DNA from: Lachnoclostridium sp. UBA3775
GTDB taxonomy: Bacteria > Bacillota > Clostridia > Lachnospirales > Lachnospiraceae
Length of the DNA stretch: 14,577 nucleotides
Direction: 5' to 3'
NCBI GenBank assembly: GCA_002369525.1
Contig: DFFN01000017.1
Coordinates: 11,854 to 26,430, forward strand
Shown: positions 7,676-13,374 of the stretch, piece after piece
How the letters are laid out: each line of letters opens with the position of its first letter
How positions within the stretch are numbered: the first letter of the stretch is position 1
Made by a program: the position numbers and the translations under genes
The notes under the pieces: model-generated
Seen by the model: the letters and a program-made list of their open reading frames with translations, nothing else
Databases searched by the model: none
Told to the model about the DNA's origin: nothing

Positions 7676-8827
7676 TCACAGTATTTTTTCCGGTACATAA
7701 TCCGGTATCAGTTTAAGGAGCTTGCCAAGGTCAAGCTCCTTTATCATTTCATGGGCGCTTTTGTGGGTGTCTATCGCCATGAAGCCGAAGCTTTGATATC
7801 TGTGGTCCTTGATAACAAGCGCAAGTGCCTTTCGTTCACGGGAATATTCCTCGTACATGTTAAGAACCATACGTACAAAGGCGGTCACCTCGAACTCAAG
7901 CTCGGCAAGCTTGAACTGGTAATAGCGGATATAGACCGCATATTCGGGATACTCCCTGCAGAAATCGTCAACGTTTATCTCTTCGTCACGAAGAAGCCTT
8001 ACTACCCTTTCCTTTGTGAAATTGCCGTTTTTGATCACATGGTGGATCGCGAGGTAGTCCGGAGATTTGATCTTGACTCTGTTGAAGTGTATGTCGACAA
8101 CGACAAAGCCCTCCTTTTTAACAGAAGACAGAAGTTCGGCATCGTTTTCGGACTGATCTTCGCTGCGGTTAAGAAGCTTTGCGGCCGCAATACATTCCTT
8201 GAGGCTGTGCAGGGAATACTCCGCCGGCTTGACTATGCCGATATCCACCAGCCTTTCCCTGCCGCTGATATTGGTCCTTGTGCCGATGTGGAACAGACGG
8301 CAGTAAGGGTATTCGATAACGATCCTGTTCTGGGGGCTTACAAGCTCGAAGATATAGGTATTGTCCTTGTCAAGCCTGTCAAACGGGATGCTGCCGTAGT
8401 TGTCGGCCTTTTTAATAAGGTCATAATAGCTTTCGTTTGTTAAGCTGTCGGCGTTTGCGAGCGATGAATCTATGGTCGCATTGGTCGAAAAACGCCATTC
8501 CTTCCTTAAAGAGTCAAACCAGAGCTTGATTATCGAGCCGTCAAGCTTCTCCTGGACTCTTGCGGTGCTCCAGTCGATGGGATCCGCATAGCTTTCGTTC
8601 CAGTTTCCGAATTTTCTGAAGGGCCAGCAGACAACCTCAAGGCTTTCAAGATTGATAATGATGCCCCTTGCCTCCTGAACGACGGGATCTGAGAAATTAC
8701 AGCCGATATCATAATTGAAGATCGCAAGAACTCCTTCGGTCGAGTATTTGATAAATTTTTCTTTAAACAATTCCTGCCAGTTTTCATGTTCCGAAATGAA
8801 ACGGCAGATCTGGGAATTATAGTTCAT
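7676..8827 (-). CDS. RNA ligase, T4 Rnl1 family
   Basis: This is an ATP-dependent RNA ligase predicted to join 3'-OH and 5'-phosphate RNA ends, as T4 Rnl1 does for broken tRNA anticodon loops. I place the start at the ATG at 8827 (383 residues; T4 Rnl1 has 374) because AAGGA (8836-8840) is 8 bases away; a further in-frame ATG at 8869 would overlap the upstream gene and has no better ribosome site. Nucleotidyltransferase motifs are in order: QEARG (51-55, R54), motif I EKLDGS (K94 is the adenylated lysine), motif III WRFSTNAT (111-118), motif IIIa YIFELVSP (E161), motif IV KKEGFVV (E239) and motif V VKIK (K252, K254). These match the T4 Rnl1 essential residues in order and spacing. A helical C-terminal domain (about 265-383) follows, as in Rnl1. 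It is 20 bases downstream of the kinase-HD gene in the same operon. Confidence 0.9.
   Translation of the reverse strand: MNYNSQICRFISEHENWQELFKEKFIKYSTEGVLAIFNYDIGCNFSDPVVQEARGIIINLESLEVVCWPFRKFGNWNESYADPIDWSTARVQEKLDGSIIKLWFDSLRKEWRFSTNATIDSSLANADSLTNESYYDLIKKADNYGSIPFDRLDKDNTYIFELVSPQNRIVIEYPYCRLFHIGTRTNISGRERLVDIGIVKPAEYSLHSLKECIAAAKLLNRSEDQSENDAELLSSVKKEGFVVVDIHFNRVKIKSPDYLAIHHVIKNGNFTKERVVRLLRDEEINVDDFCREYPEYAVYIRYYQFKLAELEFEVTAFVRMVLNMYEEYSRERKALALVIKDHRYQSFGFMAIDTHKSAHEMIKELDLGKLLKLIPDYVPEKIL
7715..7741. repeat. 10-bp perfect inverted repeat in the ligase 3' end, possible convergent terminator
   Basis: AAGGAGCTTG (7715-7724) and CAAGCTCCTT (7732-7741) pair perfectly around a 7-base loop, inside the last 25 codons of the RNA ligase gene and 40 bases past the stop of the opposing EAL gene. 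There is no intergenic DNA between these genes, so this hairpin is the nearest place where plus-strand transcription could end. The following T-run on the plus strand is weak (TTTATC), so its role as a terminator is uncertain. Confidence 0.4.
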
Positions 8828-8847
8828 ATTTTTCGTCCTTATCGGTT

Positions 8848-9891
8848 TCAGTGTGCGATGGTGTCGCACTCATGCAGCAGGCAGATATCATCATAAAGAT
8901 AAGGATACCTCCTTTCAAGCATTTCCTTTTCATGTTCTCTCTTTTTGGCAGACTTGTCCCAGGTGTTTTGCGGACGCATATGCCAGTTTATAAGCTGGGC
9001 GGTGTAGATTATCTCATCTTCGGAAAGCGCGGGAGCCTGTCCCTCAGGCAGACAGAGCTTTTCAGTGAGATAGATATAGGCACCGAAATTCTCATGACCG
9101 TAAAAGTGGGCGGTTTCGGTGTCCTCGCCCTTGTAGTTTTTAAAAGCTTTCGTGAAGACCTTGCCTATGTCATGATGATAGGCGGCGTCAAGCAGGCATT
9201 TTTTTCTGAAATCCTGATCGTCGCCCTTAAGGCAGCCCTCATCAAGCTTTTGTTTCATCATATCGCCCACCATTTTAATGTGCTCACCGAGGGAATGCTC
9301 ATGGTGAACATTATCCTGCGGGATGCAGGCAAGTTCTCCGGCTTCAAGGGAGTTAAGCATATACTCTTTGAAAATTATGCAGCCGTTTTCAAGCTTTTCG
9401 GGTATCCTTATTTTTTTATATTCGGGCGTGTATTCCCCGGTGTATCTGATGATATCGACTGCGTCGAAGCCTTCGTATGCATCCGGTATTTCAAAGGAAC
9501 GAAGCATGCCGGGAAAAGTGTGAGCCGGGACTTTTCCGAATTCGTCACGCAGGCTGTTCCGCTTTCTGCAGATGGCGAGAGGGCATAAAAACAGAACCGC
9601 TCTTTTTTCGCAGTCGATATTTTTCAGGCTTTCAAGAAAGGCCATGCGGCGTTTTCTTGTCATGCAGGTAGCATCGTAAATTACGGAAAAACCCTGCCTG
9701 AGATCGTCGCGCACACGGCCTGCAAGAAGTTCGAATACCTTTCCGCCGCCCATCTCGCCCTGGTCAAGGCCAAGTTCTTTTCTGATGTCATCGCTCGAAT
9801 GGTGATGTACGCCGTCTTTTGTTTTTCCGGCAGCCCAGTATGATTTGCCCGATGCAGGGATGCCTACCGTCATATATAATACGGGTTTCAT
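8848..9891 (-). CDS. Bifunctional polynucleotide kinase-HD phosphohydrolase (RNA end healing)
   Basis: The predicted role is to prepare broken RNA for ligation. The N-terminal P-loop kinase (about 1-150) has Walker A GIPASGKS (10-17), SDDIR (33-37; D34 and R37 correspond to the general base and 3'-phosphate contact of T4 Pnk) and a lid-like arginine region (CRKRNSLR, 108-115). It should phosphorylate 5'-OH ends. The C-terminal HD domain (about 190-347) has HHEHSLGEH (196-204), YHHDIGK (238-244), FYGHENFGA (263-271), NWHMRP (302-307) and D343. This spacing resembles the HD domain of bacterial CCA-adding enzymes, which have 2',3'-cyclic phosphodiesterase and phosphatase activity, so it probably heals the 3' end. 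The ATG at 9891 has AAAGGA 8 bases away and lies 4 bases after an upstream stop, suggesting translational coupling. The ligase gene follows after 20 bases. The RNA-repair role is an inference from this pairing. Confidence 0.85.
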   Translation of the reverse strand: MKPVLYMTVGIPASGKSYWAAGKTKDGVHHHSSDDIRKELGLDQGEMGGGKVFELLAGRVRDDLRQGFSVIYDATCMTRKRRMAFLESLKNIDCEKRAVLFLCPLAICRKRNSLRDEFGKVPAHTFPGMLRSFEIPDAYEGFDAVDIIRYTGEYTPEYKKIRIPEKLENGCIIFKEYMLNSLEAGELACIPQDNVHHEHSLGEHIKMVGDMMKQKLDEGCLKGDDQDFRKKCLLDAAYHHDIGKVFTKAFKNYKGEDTETAHFYGHENFGAYIYLTEKLCLPEGQAPALSEDEIIYTAQLINWHMRPQNTWDKSAKKREHEKEMLERRYPYLYDDICLLHECDTIAH

Positions 9892-9895
9892 TATA

Positions 9896-10117
9896 TCAGT
9901 CCTTTTTGTAATTCTTTACTGTTTCAAGGTTTATGCTTCCGACTGGCTCCGCAATCTTTTCAGGTTCCGAAAGCATTTCGTAGAATTCTGCGGTCAGCTG
10001 TTCATTGCAATCGAGATACCTGCCGTTTCTTATGTCCATCAGCATGTCATGCTCGGCCCTTCGGTTCGTGATTATCTCTCCGCGCTCTCGTTGTAAGTGC
10101 CATAGGCATAGCTGCCG
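9896..10117 (-). pseudogene. Probable remnant of an RNA-repair nucleotidyltransferase (C-terminal tail)
   Basis: A 73-codon open stretch, bounded upstream by a stop at 10118-10120, ends 4 bases before the kinase-HD start. It has no initiation codon near its 5' end; the first ATG is at 10045 (49 residues if used), reached 1 base after the stop of a small upstream reading frame. The tail reads like the last part of polymerase-beta-type nucleotidyltransferases (RlaP/COG3541-like): EIITNRRAEHD, then MDIRNGRYL and EFYEML. This resemblance is from memory of the family and is not proven. The catalytic GS..D.D region would lie in the missing N-terminal part, so the fragment cannot be an active transferase. 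Most likely it is a gene with an internal deletion or frameshift that keeps its ribosome site and its coupling to the genes after it. The alternative is a genuine 49-residue protein. Confidence 0.45.
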
Positions 10118-10121
10118 TCAT
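10047..10121 (-). CDS. 24-codon reading frame with strong ribosome site at the head of the RNA-repair operon
   Basis: AAAGGAGG (plus-strand complement at 10130-10137) lies 8 bases before the ATG at 10121, the best-placed start in the leader. The frame encodes MTAAMPMALTTRARRD and eight more residues before a TGA at 10047-10049. One base later is the ATG (10045) of the 49-codon frame that runs to the kinase gene. It may be the surviving first codons of a deleted gene, or a leader peptide that carries ribosomes toward the downstream genes. No similarity is recognised. An overlapping ATG frame from 10140 (22 codons) has no ribosome site of its own. Confidence 0.35.
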   Translation of the reverse strand: MTAAMPMALTTRARRDNHEPKGRA

Positions 10122-10139
10122 GTCCGTGGCCTCCTTTCA

Positions 10140-10158
10140 TTTTGCTTTCTTTGCAAAA
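10140..10158. repeat. 6-bp inverted repeat in the RNA-repair operon leader
   Basis: TTTTGC (10140-10145) and GCAAAA (10153-10158) flank a 7-base loop, between the predicted minus-strand transcription start (near 10165) and the ribosome site. In RNA the stem would end about 2 bases before AAAGGAGG. It is AT-rich and weak; it could be an operator half-site pair or chance. Confidence 0.3.
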
Positions 10159-10171
10159 GATTTAGTAGAGT

Positions 10172-10200
10172 AATATATCACAACAAAAGGGTGCTGTCAA
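10172..10200 (-). promoter_or_regulatory. Near-consensus sigma-A promoter of the RNA-repair operon
   Basis: On the minus strand, TTGACA (complement at 10195-10200) and TATATT (complement at 10172-10177) are 17 bases apart. This is the best -35/-10 pair in the window. It drives the leader frames, kinase-HD and ligase genes. Its -35 lies 19 bases from the -35 of the divergent HD-GYP promoter, so one bound protein could affect both. Confidence 0.75.
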
Positions 10201-10219
10201 TAAAAAAATTGAATATCCG

Positions 10220-10248
10220 TTGCGAAAACGCCGGAATGATGATATTAT
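10220..10248 (+). promoter_or_regulatory. Probable sigma-A promoter of the HD-GYP gene
   Basis: TTGCGA (10220-10225) and TATTAT (10243-10248) are separated by 17 bases. A transcription start near 10255 leaves a leader of about 50 bases. It is divergent from the RNA-repair promoter. The rest of the stretch from 10118 to 10307 holds no supportable gene other than the leader frames of the minus-strand operon. Confidence 0.6.
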
Positions 10249-10307
10249 TATATACAACGGGGACCTGAAAAGGCCGGCTTAAGTAATGTTTAAGGAAGTA
10301 GTGTTTA

Positions 10308-12086
10308 ATGGGTGTGATTTTTTACTACCTTGCAATCTTTATACTCTCGATACTTGCAACGCTGGTATATGTTTCGAAATCAAGCAAAAACAGCGATCTT
10401 TTCTTTTCCCTTATGTTTGTGATAATTCCGATCTCAAACATGGGATACCTGATGTTTTCGCTTTCGGAAAATGCAAGAGAGGCAATGCTCGCCAACAAGA
10501 TAATATATGTCGGCGGCTGCTTTCTGTCGCTCATTTTCATGCTGGCTATGTCTTCGATGTTCGGTATCCGGCTTCCGAAGCTGCTTGTCATGACCCTTGT
10601 GGGTTTCAGCTTTGTGCTTTATTCCATAGTGATGACGGCAGGTTTTTCGGAGCTTTTTTATAAGTCGGTCGAATTTGAGAAGGTTGACGGCGCGGCAAAG
10701 CTTACAAAAGTATATGGACCGGCACATAAGCTGATGTATGTCATGCTTATAATTCACATGCTCGGCGGAATCGCAATGATATTCTACAGTTCGCTGAAGA
10801 AAACCACGGTTTCGGTCAGAACGCTGCTGCTTTTTTCGCTGATAGAGTTTTCGGCCATTTTTTCATATTTCGGCCAGAAATTCATACATAATACTCCTGT
10901 CGAGCTGCAGCCTGTCTCTTATCTTGTGTTCCAGTATATTTCGCTTATGATCATGAGCAGGACGGAGCTTTACGATGTTGGACGCAGCCAGGCTTCCGCA
11001 TTGATCGAAAAAGACGAAAACGGTTTCCTGATGATTGACAGGGGACTTAAATATCTCGGCTGCAACGAGACCATGCGCAGCTTTTTCCCGGAGCTTGGTA
11101 ATCTCAGGATAGACAGCCCCTTCCGCGGAGAAGGAGATGCAAAAAGCGATATAAGAGCATATATTTTAAAGCGCGTCAACATAATGATAGACTATCAGGA
11201 CGACGAAAGCCGTTCGGTCGGTGAAGAGCATATCATCGAACGGAATGATAAAATCTACAGAATGACGGTGGAATATATCAAAAACCGCTGGGGAAAGATA
11301 CTCGGCTATCAGGTTTTTGTTTTTGACGAGACTGCGGAGAGGCAGTATACCAACCTTCTCAGAAAATATAATGACGAACTCGAGATCGAGGTTGACAGGA
11401 AGACCGAGCACATACAGGAAATACAGGACAAGATGGTCCTGGGACTTGCGACCATGGTCGAAGGCAGGGACGCCAGCACCGGAGGTCATATCAGGCGGAC
11501 AAGTACTGTTGTCGGTTTTCTTATCGACGAAATGAAGAAAGACAATCACCCGCTGCTTGATGATGAATTCTGCCGCTGTGTGATCAAGGCGGCGCCCATG
11601 CATGATATCGGCAAGATCGCGGTTGACGATGTGATACTCAGAAAGCCCGGCAAGTTCACGCCAGAGGAATTTGAAGTAATGAAGACTCATGCCGCAAAGG
11701 GCGCGGAGCTTGTAAAGGATATACTTGCGGACATCGAGGAACCCCGTTTCCAGAAAATTGCGGAAAATGTTGCCCACTATCATCACGAGCGCTGGGACGG
11801 CTCGGGTTATCCCGACGGACTGAAAGGCGAGGAGATACCTTTCGAAGCGAGGATAATGGCAATCGCGGATGTCTACGATGCGCTGGTTTCAAAGCGCTGC
11901 TATAAAGAGAAGATGTCTTTTGAAAAAGCCTATGAGATCATTGAAGAAGGAATGGGAAAGCATTTCGACAAAACTTTAAATAAGTATTTCGTGAATTCAA
12001 GGGAAAGGCTTGAAAATTACTATACCGAAGAGGAAAGTGACGACAGGGACTACGAGATTATGAAAAAACGCGCGGGAAATAAGTAA
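10308..12086 (+). CDS. Membrane HD-GYP cyclic-di-GMP phosphodiesterase (7TM-PAS-HD-GYP)
   Basis: Domain order over 592 residues: seven hydrophobic segments (about 4-22, 32-50, 63-85, 90-111, 138-160, 172-188, 201-216), as in the 7TM sensor region of some histidine kinases; a PAS-like domain (about 228-340); a charged coiled coil (340-375); and an HD-GYP domain (about 375-570). The latter keeps GGHIRR (H394), MHDIGK (H432, D433), HHERWDGSGYPDGLKG (492-507) and the late aspartates ADVYDAL (520-526), so hydrolysis of c-di-GMP is expected. The output domain is cytoplasmic and the signal probably membrane-borne. AAGGA at 10292-10296 precedes the ATG by 11 bases, and an in-frame stop just upstream (10299-10301) fixes the start. 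No terminator is evident before ddh, but ddh has its own promoter. Confidence 0.9.
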   Translation: MGVIFYYLAIFILSILATLVYVSKSSKNSDLFFSLMFVIIPISNMGYLMFSLSENAREAMLANKIIYVGGCFLSLIFMLAMSSMFGIRLPKLLVMTLVGFSFVLYSIVMTAGFSELFYKSVEFEKVDGAAKLTKVYGPAHKLMYVMLIIHMLGGIAMIFYSSLKKTTVSVRTLLLFSLIEFSAIFSYFGQKFIHNTPVELQPVSYLVFQYISLMIMSRTELYDVGRSQASALIEKDENGFLMIDRGLKYLGCNETMRSFFPELGNLRIDSPFRGEGDAKSDIRAYILKRVNIMIDYQDDESRSVGEEHIIERNDKIYRMTVEYIKNRWGKILGYQVFVFDETAERQYTNLLRKYNDELEIEVDRKTEHIQEIQDKMVLGLATMVEGRDASTGGHIRRTSTVVGFLIDEMKKDNHPLLDDEFCRCVIKAAPMHDIGKIAVDDVILRKPGKFTPEEFEVMKTHAAKGAELVKDILADIEEPRFQKIAENVAHYHHERWDGSGYPDGLKGEEIPFEARIMAIADVYDALVSKRCYKEKMSFEKAYEIIEEGMGKHFDKTLNKYFVNSRERLENYYTEEESDDRDYEIMKKRAGNK

Positions 12087-12123
12087 AATACACGAAAAGT
12101 ACAAAAAGCAGGCAAAAAAGATT

Positions 12124-12152
12124 TTGCCAAGACGGAACAATTGTGTTATTAT
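12124..12152 (+). promoter_or_regulatory. Probable sigma-A promoter of ddh
   Basis: TTGCCA (12124-12129) and TATTAT (12147-12152) are 17 bases apart. Transcription from about 12159 would leave a 55-base leader, too short for a lysine riboswitch. AAAGGA at 12204-12209 serves the ATG at 12214. Confidence 0.6.
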
Positions 12153-12213
12153 TTATGCGGAAAAAATAATTGAGGTTAATGAATGCCGGCTTTTGACATT
12201 CGGAAAGGACATT

Positions 12214-13185
12214 ATGAAAATAGGAATACTGGGTTACGGAAATCTCGGCAGAGGGGTTGAAAAGGCAGTAAACGCAAATCCCGACCAGGAGCTGGTTGCG
12301 GTATTTACAAGGCGCGATCCCGCGGGCGTAAAGATCAATACTCCTTCGGCCAAGGTTTTGAATGCTTCCGAACTTGAGCATATGCAGGATGAAATAGATG
12401 TACTGGTTATCTGCGGAGGATCCGCTACGGACCTTCCCGAGATGACTCCCAAATATGCGGCAAAATATAATGTGATCGACAGCTTTGATACCCATGCAAG
12501 GATACCCGAGCATTTCGCAAATGTTGATAAAGCCGCAAAGGCAGCAGGAAAGATCGGCGTGATCTCGGGCGGCTGGGATCCCGGCATGTTTTCCGTAAAC
12601 CGTCTCTATTCGCACAGCATCCTTCCCGACGGAAAGGACTATACATTCTGGGGACGCGGCGTAAGCCAGGGTCACTCGGATGCGATCAGAAGAATTGAAG
12701 GCGTACAGGATGCAAGACAGTATACCGTTCCGGTTCCCGAAGCGCTTGAAAGCGTAAGAAAGGGAGAGAATCCCGTGCTTACAACAAGACAGAAGCACAC
12801 AAGGGAATGCTTCGTGGTTGCAAAGGAAGGCGCAGATCTTGCAAGGATAGAAAACGAGATCAAGACCATGCCCAACTACTTTGCGGATTATGACACCACG
12901 GTTACTTTCATCAGCCAGGAAGAGCTTGACAGAAATCACAAGGGCCTTCCTCACGGCGGTTCGGTGATATACTCCGGTCAGACAGGCGACAAGAAGCATG
13001 TGATAGAGTACAGCCTGAAGCTTGATTCCAATCCCGAGTTCACCGGTTCCGTGCTTGCCGCACTTTCAAGGGCAGCTTACAGGCTTAACAAGGAAGGCGC
13101 AAGCGGTGCCAGAACAATATTTGACATTGCACCTGCCTATCTTTCCCCGCTTTCGGGCGACGAGATCAGGGCACATTTCCTGTAA
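12214..13185 (+). CDS. ddh: meso-Diaminopimelate D-dehydrogenase
   Basis: This NADPH-dependent enzyme (EC 1.4.1.16) reductively aminates L-2-amino-6-oxopimelate (tetrahydrodipicolinate) directly to meso-diaminopimelate, a one-step route to lysine and the peptidoglycan cross-linker. The chosen start at 12214 gives 323 residues, the usual family length, and begins with the Rossmann loop MKIGILGYGNLGRGVE; AAAGGA sits just upstream. An ATG at 12124 in the same frame would add 30 unrelated residues and would overlap the -35, so it is rejected. Family signatures: VFTRRDP (31-37), GGWDPGMFSVNR (120-131), WGRGVSQGHSDAIRRI (about 148-163), HTRECFV (about 198-204) and PNYFADYDTTVTF (about 222-234). It is monocistronic by appearance: own promoter before, strong terminator after. 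Organisms with ddh may also use the succinylase or acetylase branch or the diaminopimelate aminotransferase branch; these are not visible here. Confidence 0.95.
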   Translation: MKIGILGYGNLGRGVEKAVNANPDQELVAVFTRRDPAGVKINTPSAKVLNASELEHMQDEIDVLVICGGSATDLPEMTPKYAAKYNVIDSFDTHARIPEHFANVDKAAKAAGKIGVISGGWDPGMFSVNRLYSHSILPDGKDYTFWGRGVSQGHSDAIRRIEGVQDARQYTVPVPEALESVRKGENPVLTTRQKHTRECFVVAKEGADLARIENEIKTMPNYFADYDTTVTFISQEELDRNHKGLPHGGSVIYSGQTGDKKHVIEYSLKLDSNPEFTGSVLAALSRAAYRLNKEGASGARTIFDIAPAYLSPLSGDEIRAHFL

Positions 13186-13210
13186 AAACCAAAATTTAAT
13201 AAGATTTTAA

Positions 13211-13239
13211 AAGACAGGCAGTCCGTTATATGCTATAAT
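13211..13239 (+). promoter_or_regulatory. Promoter-like element nested in the ddh terminator
   Basis: AAGACA (13211-13216) and TATAAT (13234-13239) are 17 bases apart, and TGC immediately before TATAAT gives a full extended -10. The -10 lies in the terminator loop, so a transcript started here (near 13246) would contain only the downstream arm and would escape the terminator. It could serve the C39-like peptidase gene at 13375. Confidence 0.5.
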
Positions 13240-13261
13240 CAGCAGACGGACTGCTTTTTTT
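13218..13261 (+). terminator. Rho-independent terminator after ddh
   Basis: GCAGTCCGT (13218-13226) pairs perfectly over 9 bp with ACGGACTGC (13246-13254), immediately followed by seven Ts (13255-13261). The 19-base loop is unusually long and holds a promoter-like TGCTATAAT. It begins 32 bases after the ddh stop. Confidence 0.85.
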
Positions 13262-13277
13262 GTCCGGGTATAGAATG

Positions 13278-13311
13278 GTAGTGTCAAGTTTTTATGAAAA
13301 CTTGATACTAC
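13278..13311. repeat. 15-bp hairpin with 4-base loop upstream of the C39-like gene
   Basis: GTAGTGTCAAGTTTT (13278-13292) pairs with AAAACTTGATACTAC (13297-13311) over all 15 positions, with one G-U pair, around the loop TATG. There is no T-run after it. It could be a small palindromic mobile repeat, an operator or an RNA element. It could not be matched to a named family from sequence alone. Confidence 0.6.
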
Positions 13312-13317
13312 GCAGGT

Positions 13318-13349
13318 CACGGCTTCGCGAAGCGAATTATAATGCCGTG
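13318..13349 (+). promoter_or_regulatory. Nested hairpin with a consensus -10 (TATAAT) upstream of the C39-like gene
   Basis: CACGGC (13318-13323) and GCCGTG (13344-13349) enclose a second stem, TTCGC (13324-13328) with GCGAA (13332-13336), leaving TTATAAT unpaired on one side. TATAAT at 13338-13343 is a perfect -10, but the -35 zone (near 13314-13320) is poor. A start near 13350 would leave a 25-base leader with AAGGA (13361-13365) 9 bases before the ATG at 13375. It may be a second promoter, or the -10 match may be incidental to the fold. Confidence 0.4.
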
Positions 13350-13374
13350 GCTATCAGGATAAGGATGTAACAAA

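Noticed and set aside
7751..8443. 230-codon plus-strand frame opposite the RNA ligase
   Set aside because: It is a shadow of the ligase frame, which has all catalytic motifs in order.
8828..8869. Earlier start for the RNA ligase at 8869
   Set aside because: It would overlap the kinase-HD gene; AAGGA at 8836-8840 is properly spaced for the ATG at 8827.
12124..12213. 30-residue N-terminal extension of ddh from an upstream ATG
   Set aside because: The extension overlaps the -35 box, lacks a ribosome site and precedes the family's normal N-terminus MKIGILGYG.
12058..12999. 313-codon minus-strand frame opposite ddh
   Set aside because: It is antisense to a gene with clear family motifs, and its translation shows no domain.
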